A stretch of 64,000 nt of DNA from Methanofollis sp. UBA420 (GTDB lineage: Archaea; Halobacteriota; Methanomicrobia; Methanomicrobiales; Methanofollaceae), in contig NZ_DAGX01000007.1 in the NCBI RefSeq assembly GCF_002498315.1, forward strand, positions 1 to 64,000. Direction: 5' to 3'. Of the stretch, positions 56,840-64,000 are shown in pieces. Every line of letters begins with the position of its first letter. The first letter of the stretch is position 1. The translations under genes were made by a program, and so were the position numbers. The notes beneath the pieces are model-generated. The model worked only from the letters and a program-made list of their open reading frames with translations. It did no database searches and was not told where the DNA came from.

Positions 56840-57769
56840 GTGAAGCAGAAGACCGCACGCCTCTCGGTCGTTTCGAACACACTCCTGGTGGTGACAAAAC
56901 TCGCCGTAGGGTGTGCGATCGGATCGGTCGGCATCATCTCCGAGGCGATCCACTCCGGGATCGACCTTGTGGCCGCGGGTATTGCCTTCCTATCCATAAG
57001 AAAGGCGTCAGAGCCCGCTGACGCCTGCCACCGTTTCGGCCACGGGAAATACGAGGACTTTTCCGGCCTCATCGAGGCAATCCTCATCTTCGTGGCGGCC
57101 GCTCTCATCATCAGGGAGGCGGCAGGCACGCTTATCTCCGGAAACGAGGAGCTTGCGATGGACGCCATCGGATTTGGTATGGCCGTGATGCTCCTCTCGG
57201 CCGGCGTGAACTGGTATGTCTCGGCCCGCCTGATGCGGGCGGCGAAGGAGACCGAGTCGATCGCCCTTGAAAGTGACGCCTGGCACCTGCGGACCGACGT
57301 GTACACATCCCTTGCGATGCTTGCCGGGCTTGTGGCCATCAGGCTTACCGGCCTTGTCGTCCTCGACGCTGTCTTCGCCCTCGGCGTCGCGGTGATCATC
57401 ATGAAGGCGGCCTTTGACCTGACGCGGCGGGCCTTCTCCGACCTCACCGACCATGCCCTCCCGCCCGAAGAGGAGGAGCGGATCCGGCAGATCATCTGTG
57501 ACCATTCTTCGGATGTGGTGGACTTCCACGCTCTCAGGACAAGGCGGGCTGGCTCGGAGCGCTTCATCGACCTCCACCTCGTCGTCTCTCGGGCCGACAG
57601 CCTCGAGACGGCCTATGACCTGGTGAAACATATCGAGTCCGACATCGGGCTTGAGTTTCCCCGGGCCAATGTCTCAATCCGGGTCGAGCCCTGCCCGGCA
57701 GAGTGTGCGCACTGCCCCTCGATCTGTCACTCCGGCAAAGAGGAACCGGACCGGCGGCATGGCGCATGA
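56840..57769 (+). CDS. Cation diffusion facilitator (CDF) family exporter
   Basis: A 309-residue CDF protein with six helices. SEAIHSGIDLVAAGIAF in TM2 and ESDAWHLRTDVYTSLAML in TM5 carry the His/Asp metal-site residues, and HRFGHGKYED is the loop motif. The cytoplasmic domain ends in CPAECAHCPSICH, a Cys/His-rich tail that may bind metal. CDF proteins export Zn, Mn or Fe in exchange for protons. The GTG start was used because no in-frame ATG lies upstream. A 143-base gap separates it from the P-type ATPase, in which I see no strong promoter. Confidence 0.88.
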   Translation: MKQKTARLSVVSNTLLVVTKLAVGCAIGSVGIISEAIHSGIDLVAAGIAFLSIRKASEPADACHRFGHGKYEDFSGLIEAILIFVAAALIIREAAGTLISGNEELAMDAIGFGMAVMLLSAGVNWYVSARLMRAAKETESIALESDAWHLRTDVYTSLAMLAGLVAIRLTGLVVLDAVFALGVAVIIMKAAFDLTRRAFSDLTDHALPPEEEERIRQIICDHSSDVVDFHALRTRRAGSERFIDLHLVVSRADSLETAYDLVKHIESDIGLEFPRANVSIRVEPCPAECAHCPSICHSGKEEPDRRHGA

Positions 57770-57804
57770 AAATAGTTTGAATGGTCTGGATCAGAGATGG
57801 CCCT

Positions 57805-58122
57805 TCAGACCATCTTCGTTCCCCAGACCGTGTGTTCGTACCGTTGCGCCTTCTCCGCCCCCCGAGTACAGAAGAAGGTGTACTTCAGCCCCATATCCCG
57901 TGCAACCGGGCATGTCGGGCAGATGCAACTCTTCTCGTCGCTGATGCACATGAAACTCTTCCCTGTAGTGCAGAAGAGGAGTTCCTTTCCGTCCTTTGCA
58001 CACCGGTTGTACGACGGGCATGTCGGGCAGGTGCATATCGATTTCAACTTCTCAACTGCCGCCTGAACGTCTTCAGGCGCCATATTTTTCATTGCCTGGA
58101 CTTTCTCCTCAAAGGTGTCCAT
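57805..58122 (-). CDS. DUF2769 Cys-rich protein
   Basis: A 105-residue protein. ICTCPTCPSYNRC and ICPTCPVARDMGL and the segment LFCTTGKS, FFCTRGAEKAQR contain ten cysteines in a duplicated pattern, matching DUF2769, a methanogen family of unknown function. The cysteines probably hold zinc or iron-sulfur clusters. The start MDTFEEKVQAM was chosen, as the longer frame runs into a spacer. It is encoded after cheW on the same strand (79-base gap). Its end overlaps an inverted repeat ATGGTCTG/CAGACCAT (57781-57813) shared with the convergent CDF gene. Confidence 0.8.
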   Translation of the reverse strand: MDTFEEKVQAMKNMAPEDVQAAVEKLKSICTCPTCPSYNRCAKDGKELLFCTTGKSFMCISDEKSCICPTCPVARDMGLKYTFFCTRGAEKAQRYEHTVWGTKMV

Positions 58123-58201
58123 CGTGTCTCCCCCGCCAGGGGGATACACACCCATTATAAAAAGATATCTCTGAAAAAAAGGAGGGAGTTGCTGCGCGCC
58201 T

Positions 58202-58678
58202 TCAGGCCCCGTGCAGACCGGTGAGGTCTTCAAGGACCTTTGCCACGTCGATCCAGATCACAAGGCCGGTCGCTTCGGTCTCGTCGTTCTTATTCTCCCG
58301 TGTCTTGATGATCCCTTTCACATAGGCCTCGCGGCAGAGGCCTGCGTCCATCTTCTCCACGTCGGCCTCAGTGACCTGCATCACGGCGCTGACATCGTCA
58401 ACGATGATCCCGAGGTTTGAACCGCCGGTCGCTTCCGAAACGAGGACGATGATCTTCCTGTTCTCTGTCTCGGACCTGGTCTGGACGTTGAGGAGGGTGG
58501 CAAGGTCGATGATGTTCGTGATCTCGCCCCTCAGGTTGATGACGCCGGCGATGTGGGAGGGCGCCCTGGGCACGGGAGTGATCGGGATCATCTCCACGAT
58601 CTCCCGTGCCAGGTGGATATCGAGGGCATAATACTCGCCGCCGAGTTCGAATTTCACCACGTCTACTGTTTCTGCCAT
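58202..58678 (-). CDS. cheW: Chemotaxis coupling protein CheW (first copy)
   Basis: A 158-residue CheW. VVKFELGGEYYALDIHLAREIV is the first strand region, ITPVPRAPSHIAGVINLRGEITNIIDL the central motif that contacts receptor and kinase, and LGIIVDDVSAVMQV the second subdomain. It couples receptors to CheA. It starts ten bases after the stop of the receptor gene upstream, so the pair is co-transcribed. Its closest visible relative is the second cheW at 60952-61422; the two share the motif INLRGEITNII and the same length, pointing to duplication of the pair. No cheA lies in this window. Confidence 0.94.
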   Translation of the reverse strand: MAETVDVVKFELGGEYYALDIHLAREIVEMIPITPVPRAPSHIAGVINLRGEITNIIDLATLLNVQTRSETENRKIIVLVSEATGGSNLGIIVDDVSAVMQVTEADVEKMDAGLCREAYVKGIIKTRENKNDETEATGLVIWIDVAKVLEDLTGLHGA

Positions 58679-58688
58679 GTTCTGACCC

Positions 58689-60695
58689 TCAGAGGGTGAA
58701 TTTGTCGAGTCTCTTCTTCAGGTTGTCGGCGAGGCCGGCCATCTCCTGGGCACCGCCTCCGACCTCCTGGGCCGAGGCGCTGACCTCCTCGGTGAGGGCG
58801 GCCATGTTCTCGATGCCCTTGATGTTCTGCTGGATCTCTGCCCTGTTCCGCTCCATCGCCTCCATCACGCGGTTGGTGGCGCTGGCCTGGTCTTCGGTGG
58901 CCTTCGCGATCTCGCCGATGTTCTGGTTCGCCTCTTTCGACGCCTTTGCGATGGTGTTCAACGCCTCGATGGCCTTTTCCACGCTCGAGATCCCGGAATT
59001 GATCTCGCTGTAGGCCGACTCCATGTTCTCTGCGGTCTTGTCTGTGGTGGTCTGGATGGTGGAGATGAGGTTCTCGATATCGTTTGTCGCCTTCTTCGAC
59101 TCGCCTGCAAGGTTTCTCACCTCGCCCGCGACGACGGCGAAGCCGCGGCCGTGCTCGCCCGCCCGTGCCGCCTCGATCGCGGCGTTGAGGGCGAGGAGGT
59201 TGGTCTGGTTCGAGATATCGTTGATGAGCTTCACGATCTTGCTGATCTCCTGCATCTGTTCGTTGAGCCGGGTGATCTCCTCGACGCTCTTTCTCGCGAT
59301 CCCCTCGACGCCCCGCATCTTCCCTGAGGCCTCCTTGCCCAGGATCTCTGCCTGGTCGCCGAGTTCGGACGCTTCGCCGGTCTTCTGGAGGACATCCTGC
59401 GAGGTGCTCGCGATCTCCTCCACGGAGGCAGAGAGGTCTGACAACGTCCGTGCGATCTCCTCGATGTTCTCCAGGCTCTTCCGTGACCCTTCCGCGGACT
59501 TCTGGCTTGTCGTTGCGACCTGCTCGATCGCCTTCGCGATGTCCTCGGCGCTCCGGCTCGTCTCTTTCGTCCCGTCATCGACCTGCCGTGCGACCGTGGT
59601 GATCTCCGTCAGTGTCTCCTTCAGCGACTCCCGTGCCTGGCGGTAGTTCAGTTTAAGTTCCTTGAGTACGTCGTCGTCCCTGATCTTGACGAGAGACGTG
59701 AGGTCGCCGGCGGCCATGGTGTCCATCGCCTGCCGCATCTCCTCGGCGCTCTCCGCAAGGAGGCGGGCCTCTTCCTGGGCCCTCTTCTCCTGCTGCTTCA
59801 TCTCGGTGATATCCTGGACGATCTCGATGTGGCCGATATTCTCGCCTCTCTCATCCTTCAGGTAGGCGATGTCGAGCTGGAAACTTGCGCCGTCCTTCTC
59901 GAAGAGGGTCGTGATCTCGTCCTTCCCGCTCTGGCGGAGTTTCACGATGCCACAGTCCTTATTGTTGCAGAGGGGCCCCTTTGTCGCCTGGCAGGAGATG
60001 CCGCAGTCTTTCACGCGGTCCCTGTTCCACTGGGACTCGAAGGCTCGGTTCATGAAGGTCCACTTCATGTTCATGTCGGTGACCGAGATCGGGAAGGGTA
60101 TCCTGTCCAGGATGGACTCATACCATTCTGCCTTCTCTTTTGCGTCGCGGACCAACTGTTCGACCTCCTTCTTCTCCTCCTCTACTTCGGTCCTGTCCAT
60201 GCAGACCTGGAGGATAGACTGGAGTTTTCCGTCTTCGTCCAGGAAGGGGATGTTATGGAGGTCTATGGTCTTGGTGCCTGTCGGCAGTTCGATGGTTGCC
60301 TCAGCGAAGTTGCGGGACTTCGTCCTGATGCACTCCCTGATCCCTTCTCCCCTTGTTATGGTGGCCTTGAAGTCGCTCATTTTAATGGTGACAAGGGTTT
60401 CGTGCGGGATGCCGCTCATTTCGACAAAGGCGTCATTGTGGTCGAGGACGTTCAGGGCCGGGTCCATGAAGAGCATCGGGGCCGGGTTCAGGTAGATCGC
60501 GTCCTTGAAGTTCTTGAGGTCATGGGCATCATGTACCCTCTTCTTCTCCGTCTCCGCCATCTTTATGAGGCATGCCTTGAGGGGCTCTATCAATGGCTTA
60601 ATGGCCTTTTCGACATCTTTCTCATCGATGGTGCGGGAGAAATCCCCCTCTGAAGCACATTCCAGTATCTCGATAATTTCCTTGATTTCCGACAT
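58689..60695 (-). CDS. Soluble methyl-accepting chemotaxis protein with PAS domains
   Basis: A 668-residue receptor without membrane helices. PAS domains lie at about 60-170 (NPAPMLFMDPALNVLDHNDAF) and 195-305; the second has Cys231, 235, 243 and 248, with PLCNNKDC. A HAMP-like and coiled-coil region leads to the signalling domain, whose tip reads VVAGEVRNLAGESKKATNDI around residue 520-545, preceded by SNQTNLLALNAAIEAARAGEHGRGFA. It ends DNLKKRLDKF. It should sense an internal signal such as redox state and pass it through CheW. An AT-rich promoter lies at 60825-60840. Confidence 0.93.
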   Translation of the reverse strand: MSEIKEIIEILECASEGDFSRTIDEKDVEKAIKPLIEPLKACLIKMAETEKKRVHDAHDLKNFKDAIYLNPAPMLFMDPALNVLDHNDAFVEMSGIPHETLVTIKMSDFKATITRGEGIRECIRTKSRNFAEATIELPTGTKTIDLHNIPFLDEDGKLQSILQVCMDRTEVEEEKKEVEQLVRDAKEKAEWYESILDRIPFPISVTDMNMKWTFMNRAFESQWNRDRVKDCGISCQATKGPLCNNKDCGIVKLRQSGKDEITTLFEKDGASFQLDIAYLKDERGENIGHIEIVQDITEMKQQEKRAQEEARLLAESAEEMRQAMDTMAAGDLTSLVKIRDDDVLKELKLNYRQARESLKETLTEITTVARQVDDGTKETSRSAEDIAKAIEQVATTSQKSAEGSRKSLENIEEIARTLSDLSASVEEIASTSQDVLQKTGEASELGDQAEILGKEASGKMRGVEGIARKSVEEITRLNEQMQEISKIVKLINDISNQTNLLALNAAIEAARAGEHGRGFAVVAGEVRNLAGESKKATNDIENLISTIQTTTDKTAENMESAYSEINSGISSVEKAIEALNTIAKASKEANQNIGEIAKATEDQASATNRVMEAMERNRAEIQQNIKGIENMAALTEEVSASAQEVGGGAQEMAGLADNLKKRLDKFTL

Positions 60696-60807
60696 TGCGA
60701 TCCCTTCTGGTCTTTTACGCCCCGCTTACGCGCGATATGCTGAAAATGATTGGGTGCGATCTCTGGAACCGACAGTTCGCCGGTGTGCGCATCAGTTCGG
60801 GGTGTCG

Positions 60808-60840
60808 AGTACGTACTTGCGTGTACTTATATATATTATT
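60808..60840 (-). promoter_or_regulatory. Promoter with palindrome upstream of the first receptor
   Basis: On the minus strand aataatatatataagt (60825-60840) is a TATA region, and AGTACGTACT (60808-60817) is a perfect 10-base palindrome between it and the predicted transcript start near 60807. The leader to the ATG is about 110 bases. Confidence 0.5.
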
Positions 60841-60884
60841 TTTTAATTTTGAATATTGGCAATTGTTTAATTTCTTTACTTATC

Positions 60885-60909
60885 CTCAAAATATATATCT
60901 TATTTTGAG
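60885..60909 (-). terminator. Stem-loop after the second cheW
   Basis: CTCAAAATA and TATTTTGAG form a perfect 9-bp stem with a 7-nt loop, 43 bases after the cheW stop, in an AT-rich stretch with several T-runs on the minus strand. Confidence 0.55.
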
Positions 60910-60951
60910 TTATGTTCCACTTATGGTTACCATCTCCCGCCGCAGTCTGCC

Positions 60952-61422
60952 TCAGACCGCGGCGGTAAGGTTCCTGAGAACTTTGGTCATGTCGATCCAG
61001 ATCACGAGACCCTTCTCTTCGATATCGTCGCCCCCATCGCCGCCGATCTTGATGATCCCCTTTACGAATGCTTCGTGGCAGAGTGCCGCGTCCATCGTCT
61101 CCACGTCGTCCTCGGAGACCTGCATCACCGAATGGACGTCGTCGACGATGATCCCGAGGTTGGATCCTCCCGCGACCTCGGGGACGAGGACGATGATCTT
61201 CCTGTTCGTCACCTCCACCCTGTCCGGGAGCTGGAGGAGGGTGTTGAGGTTGATGATGTTCGTGATCTCGCCCCTGAGGTTGATGATCCCGGCAATATAG
61301 GGGGGCGCGAGGGGCACCGGGGTGATCGGGATCATCTCCACGATCTCCCGTGCCAGGAGGATGTCGAGGGCGTACCTGGTGCCGCTGATCTCGAACTCCA
61401 CGACGTCGATGGTCTTTACCAC
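60952..61422 (-). CDS. cheW: Chemotaxis coupling protein CheW (second copy)
   Basis: A 156-residue CheW. VVEFEISGTRYALDILLAREIV, ITPVPLAPPYIAGIINLRGEITNIINL and LGIIVDDVHSVMQV mirror the first copy, with the main difference near the C-terminus, where an acidic GGDGGDD loop replaces a Lys/Asn-rich loop. It lies 15 bases after the receptor gene at 61438-63591 and so forms the second receptor-CheW pair. Having one CheW per receptor suggests specialised coupling or dosage. No kinase or flagellar gene is present in the window. Confidence 0.94.
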   Translation of the reverse strand: MVKTIDVVEFEISGTRYALDILLAREIVEMIPITPVPLAPPYIAGIINLRGEITNIINLNTLLQLPDRVEVTNRKIIVLVPEVAGGSNLGIIVDDVHSVMQVSEDDVETMDAALCHEAFVKGIIKIGGDGGDDIEEKGLVIWIDMTKVLRNLTAAV

Positions 61423-61437
61423 GGTCTATCCCCACCT

Positions 61438-63591
61438 TCAGACTTTGAATCTGTCCATCTGCTTTTCGAGATCGGCCGCCAGTTCATGGAGTTCGTGAGT
61501 GGCGCTGTTGATCTCCTGGGTCGAGGCGCTCGTCTCCTCTGCCAGGGCGGCAAGGTCTTCGATCTGTTCGAGGCTCGACCTCGTCAGGTTGTTGCCGTCC
61601 TCGACGATCTGGACGACGGCATTGCTCGTGTTCGCCTGGTCCTCGATGGCCTTGGCGATCTCGCCCATGTCATGGGTCACCGAGACCGCGCCCTCGACGA
61701 TCCTGTTCAGGGCGACGATCGCCTTGTTCACGCTCTCGACACTTGCCGTGATCTCGGTGTTCGCTGAACTGATGTTCGAGGCGGTCTTCTCGCTCTTCGC
61801 CTGGATGGATGTGATGAGGTTCTCGATGTCGTTTGTCGCCTTCTTCGACTCGCCGGCGAGGTTTCTCACCTCACCCGCGACGACGGCGAAGCCGCGGCCG
61901 TGCTCGCCCGCCCGTGCCGCTTCGATCGCGGCGTTGAGGGCGAGGAGGTTGGTCTGGTTCGAGATGTCGGTGATGAGCTTCACGATCTTGTCGATCTCAT
62001 GGATCTCCTGGTTGAGCTGGGTGATGTTGATCACGCTCTCGTTGGCGATCTTTTCAACGACCGTGATCTTCGTGTTGGCCTCCTTACCGAGTTTCTCCGC
62101 GTCCCTGCCCACCTCGGCGACATTCTGTGCTCTCTCGAGGACTTCCTGCGAGGTGCTGGCGATCTCTTCGTTCGAGGCCGAGAGGTCGCTGAACTTCTGG
62201 GTGATCTCCTCCATCTTGGTGAGGGTCTTCTTGCCGAGGTCGGCGCACCGCTGACTGGTGAGGGCCACCTGCTCGGCGGCCTTGGCGATCTGGTCGCCGC
62301 CCTTGCTCGCTTCGAGAGTACCGAGCTGGACCTGTTCGGCTGCCTGCTTGACCTGCCTGAACGCGCCGCTGCCATTGACTGATATCTGGTTCAGGGAATC
62401 CCTGAAGCGCTTGAATTCTCCGGAAACCTCGATGTCGTCGGAGAACGTCTTCGTGTAGTCGCCGTCGGCGATGGCCGCCGAGACCCGCATCCCCTCGTTC
62501 AGGGGTCTGTGAATGGCGTCGAGGAGGCCGTTGACGCCGGAGACTACCTCGGCGAAGGAACCCTGGTGGCGGGAGACGTCGGCCCTGACAGAGAGTTTCC
62601 CTTCCTGGCCTGCCCTTGCGAGCATCTCAACATCCCTGACCAGGGCTGCAAGCCCCTCGCCCATCCCGATCAGTGCAGGGAGCATCCTGTCATTCTCTGA
62701 ACGCTTCCCGACCTTCTTGAGTTCATCGCGATCGGAGAGATCGCCCTGTGCAATGTTGGTGGCGACCTTGAGGACGACGAGGAGGCGCTCGCGGACAGTG
62801 TTCACTGCGTCGGCGATGTCGGCATAGACGCCGGTATACTGCCCTTCGACCTTTTTCGTGTAGTCGTTCGCGGCGATCTTCTGGAGGACGGTATCGCACT
62901 CCCTGAGGGATTCGAGCCCGTCGACACAGCGGTTGATGCTCTCTTTGAGGTTCTTGAAGTCTCCCTTGTAATCGGCCGTGATCTTCCCGGGGATCTCGCC
63001 CCGCCCGATCTGGTCGATCACGGCGATGGTCGGCGGGAGGGGCTCGGTGATCGCGTCGATGATCGCATTGACCCCCTTCGCGATCTGGAGGATTTCGCCC
63101 TCGCCGTCGAGTTTTGCCCTGACAGAGAGGTTTCCGTTTCTGATACCGTCGGCCACCCCGAGGAGGTCCTTGATCATCCTGACCTCACCGGTGACATCGG
63201 GGAAGTACTCGACCGCCCCGATGATCGCGCCGCTGCCGTCCCTGTACGGGGCGCCGGTGCACTTGATCACCCGTCCGTCCCCGAGGTCGTTGGTGATGGT
63301 GTTGACCTGCCCCTCAGTCATCGCAACCCTGCAGGGGCATTCCTTCGAGTTGCAGAGGCCTGTCCTGTAGAGGTCATAGCACGGTTTGCCGATGCATTCC
63401 TCCTGTTTTTTCCCGAGGAGGTCTGCAGCCGCCCTGTTGATGTAGAGGACGTTGAAGTCGGTGTCGATGATGTGGGCTGGAAGGGGGATCTGGTCCATGC
63501 CCGCGGCCAGATTCTCGTTTTTCCTGATCTCCTTCTCCAGTCTGGTGATCTTTTTCTGACAATCTTCGATGGTGGGTTCTTTCTCTGGCAT
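61438..63591 (-). CDS. Soluble methyl-accepting chemotaxis protein with PAS and HAMP-like repeats
   Basis: A 717-residue cytoplasmic receptor. A coiled-coil start (about 8-30) leads to a PAS domain (about 30-135) with Cys66, 71, 80, 85 and 87, including GLCNSKEC. Three or four HAMP-like segments follow (about 140-400), recognisable by repeated [IV]-x-[RN]-G-[DEN]-[LI] elements such as GIRNGNLSVRAK and IGRGEIPGKI. The signalling tip has SNQTNLLALNAAIEAARAGE and VRNLAGESKKATNDI. It ends ADLEKQMDRFKV. The signalling domain is very similar to that of the other receptor, while the sensors differ. Confidence 0.93.
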   Translation of the reverse strand: MPEKEPTIEDCQKKITRLEKEIRKNENLAAGMDQIPLPAHIIDTDFNVLYINRAAADLLGKKQEECIGKPCYDLYRTGLCNSKECPCRVAMTEGQVNTITNDLGDGRVIKCTGAPYRDGSGAIIGAVEYFPDVTGEVRMIKDLLGVADGIRNGNLSVRAKLDGEGEILQIAKGVNAIIDAITEPLPPTIAVIDQIGRGEIPGKITADYKGDFKNLKESINRCVDGLESLRECDTVLQKIAANDYTKKVEGQYTGVYADIADAVNTVRERLLVVLKVATNIAQGDLSDRDELKKVGKRSENDRMLPALIGMGEGLAALVRDVEMLARAGQEGKLSVRADVSRHQGSFAEVVSGVNGLLDAIHRPLNEGMRVSAAIADGDYTKTFSDDIEVSGEFKRFRDSLNQISVNGSGAFRQVKQAAEQVQLGTLEASKGGDQIAKAAEQVALTSQRCADLGKKTLTKMEEITQKFSDLSASNEEIASTSQEVLERAQNVAEVGRDAEKLGKEANTKITVVEKIANESVINITQLNQEIHEIDKIVKLITDISNQTNLLALNAAIEAARAGEHGRGFAVVAGEVRNLAGESKKATNDIENLITSIQAKSEKTASNISSANTEITASVESVNKAIVALNRIVEGAVSVTHDMGEIAKAIEDQANTSNAVVQIVEDGNNLTRSSLEQIEDLAALAEETSASTQEINSATHELHELAADLEKQMDRFKV

Positions 63592-63717
63592 GATGATCTC
63601 CTGTCTGATTTTTGCTCTGGAGGGCGATTCTCGCCATATCCCATCACCGGAGGGTGCCGTGTGTGCGTGGGGTCAGACATCGGGCTCCGGCCGGTCACGG
63701 GCCGTCGCGCTCCGGGA

Positions 63718-63750
63718 TAGATGATCATCTACTCAGTATGTTATTTAATG
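63718..63750 (-). promoter_or_regulatory. Promoter with operator-like palindrome upstream of the second receptor
   Basis: On the minus strand ttaaataa (63741-63748) is the likely TATA box and TAGATGATCATCTA (63718-63731) a perfect 14-base palindrome at the predicted transcript start. The leader to the ATG at 63591 is about 125 bases. The rest of 63592-63907 is AT-rich at its right side and holds no clear gene. Confidence 0.5.
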
Positions 63751-63907
63751 GATTGCATTTTATCCGCACGATTATTTCGTACTCTATGTCTTTTTGTGCT
63801 GACATTGATCAGATATCTCTGCCCCGATACCTTTTTTGTGGCTTTTTTGAAAAAAATATAGATTTCTAAATCTTTTGGGGGTTCCTTTTCATTTTAATGC
63901 TGCAAAA

Positions 63908-64000
63908 ATGGCGTATTTCTTGAAAAATGTGGGTAAACTCTGGCTGATCCTGTATGCTTCACTTGAGAAGAGACGACAAAAGTTTTCCCGCAAGCCCTTG
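63908..64000 (+). CDS. Possible N-terminal part of a gene cut by the window edge
   Basis: An ATG opens a frame of 31 codons to the window edge, MAYFLKNVGKLWLILYASL and then a basic stretch EKRRQKFSRKP. I see no ribosome binding site, and GC content is lower than in neighbouring genes. It could be the start of a real gene divergent from the receptor or chance. Confidence 0.2.
   Translation, partial: MAYFLKNVGKLWLILYASLEKRRQKFSRKPL

Noticed and set aside
1..64000. tRNA, rRNA, insertion sequences, prophage or integrase genes
   Set aside because: I looked through the intergenic spacers and saw no cloverleaf-like segment, rRNA core sequence, transposase motif or attachment-site duplication. A tRNAscan run would settle the tRNA question.

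Overview
The window is about 64 kb of GC-rich, densely coding DNA from a hydrogenotrophic methanogenic archaeon, most likely order Methanomicrobiales (a Methanoculleus- or Methanofollis-like genome; the order is an inference). The reasons are archaeal-type riboflavin synthase, archaeal GAPDH, TyrRS, Rio1, Hel308 and Cgi121, TATA-type promoters often placed so that the start codon is at or near the predicted transcript start, short oligo-T terminators, a methanogenesis-marker-16 protein, and a coenzyme M cluster of the cysteate synthase type that is known from Methanosarcinales and Methanomicrobiales. I see no prophage, insertion sequence, CRISPR array, rRNA or tRNA gene.

Layout. 0-6.5 kb: riboflavin genes (ribH partial, ribC), a class V aminotransferase, purE and a GNAT acetyltransferase, a flavoprotein/DUF123/MBL-hydrolase unit, thiC and a DUF1805 protein. 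6.6-11.2 kb: a large membrane hybrid histidine kinase, a convergent spacer packed with small hairpins, and an acyltransferase. 11.3-17.5 kb: information-processing genes (GAPDH, tyrS, rio1, a KH protein, hel308, cgi121). 17.5-23.1 kb: a small membrane protein, a methyltransferase, and a metal-type ABC transporter operon (FmdE-like protein, ATPase, permease) followed by a surface-anchored binding protein that carries two near-identical domains. 23.2-30 kb: a GerW/DUF2953 operon, a cupin, an atypical CooS-type CO dehydrogenase with a small overlapping partner gene, an RNase III-like protein, a second iron-sulfur flavoprotein, S24e and a LysE-type exporter. 30-37.8 kb: a complete trp operon (trpB2-E-G-D-C-F-B-A). 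37.9-43.1 kb: a methyltransferase, an NAD-kinase-like protein and two tandem NCS2 permeases with unusual C-terminal domains. 43.3-49.1 kb: a six-gene coenzyme M cluster. 49.3-52.8 kb: an arg operon (argC-CBS-argJ-argB). 52.9-57.8 kb: ADP-ribosylglycohydrolase, P-type ATPase and CDF exporter. 57.8-63.6 kb: DUF2769 and two mcp-cheW pairs.

How it works together. The trp and arg operons are compact, with stop/start overlaps, and make amino acids from central precursors. The coenzyme M cluster contains cysteate synthase and fused sulfopyruvate decarboxylase, and in front of them a marker-16 iron-sulfur protein, an iron-sulfur protein, a CobW/HypB-like GTPase and a stand-alone ABC ATPase. The last four are good candidates for the sulfur-insertion end of the pathway or for its assembly machinery, and this is the part of the window I find most likely to hold an incompletely described system. 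The CooS protein has Glu in place of one C-cluster cysteine, the position where hybrid cluster proteins also carry Glu, so it may not be an ordinary CO dehydrogenase. The two mcp-cheW pairs are soluble receptors with a shared Cys motif in a PAS-like domain, which suggests redox or metal sensing.
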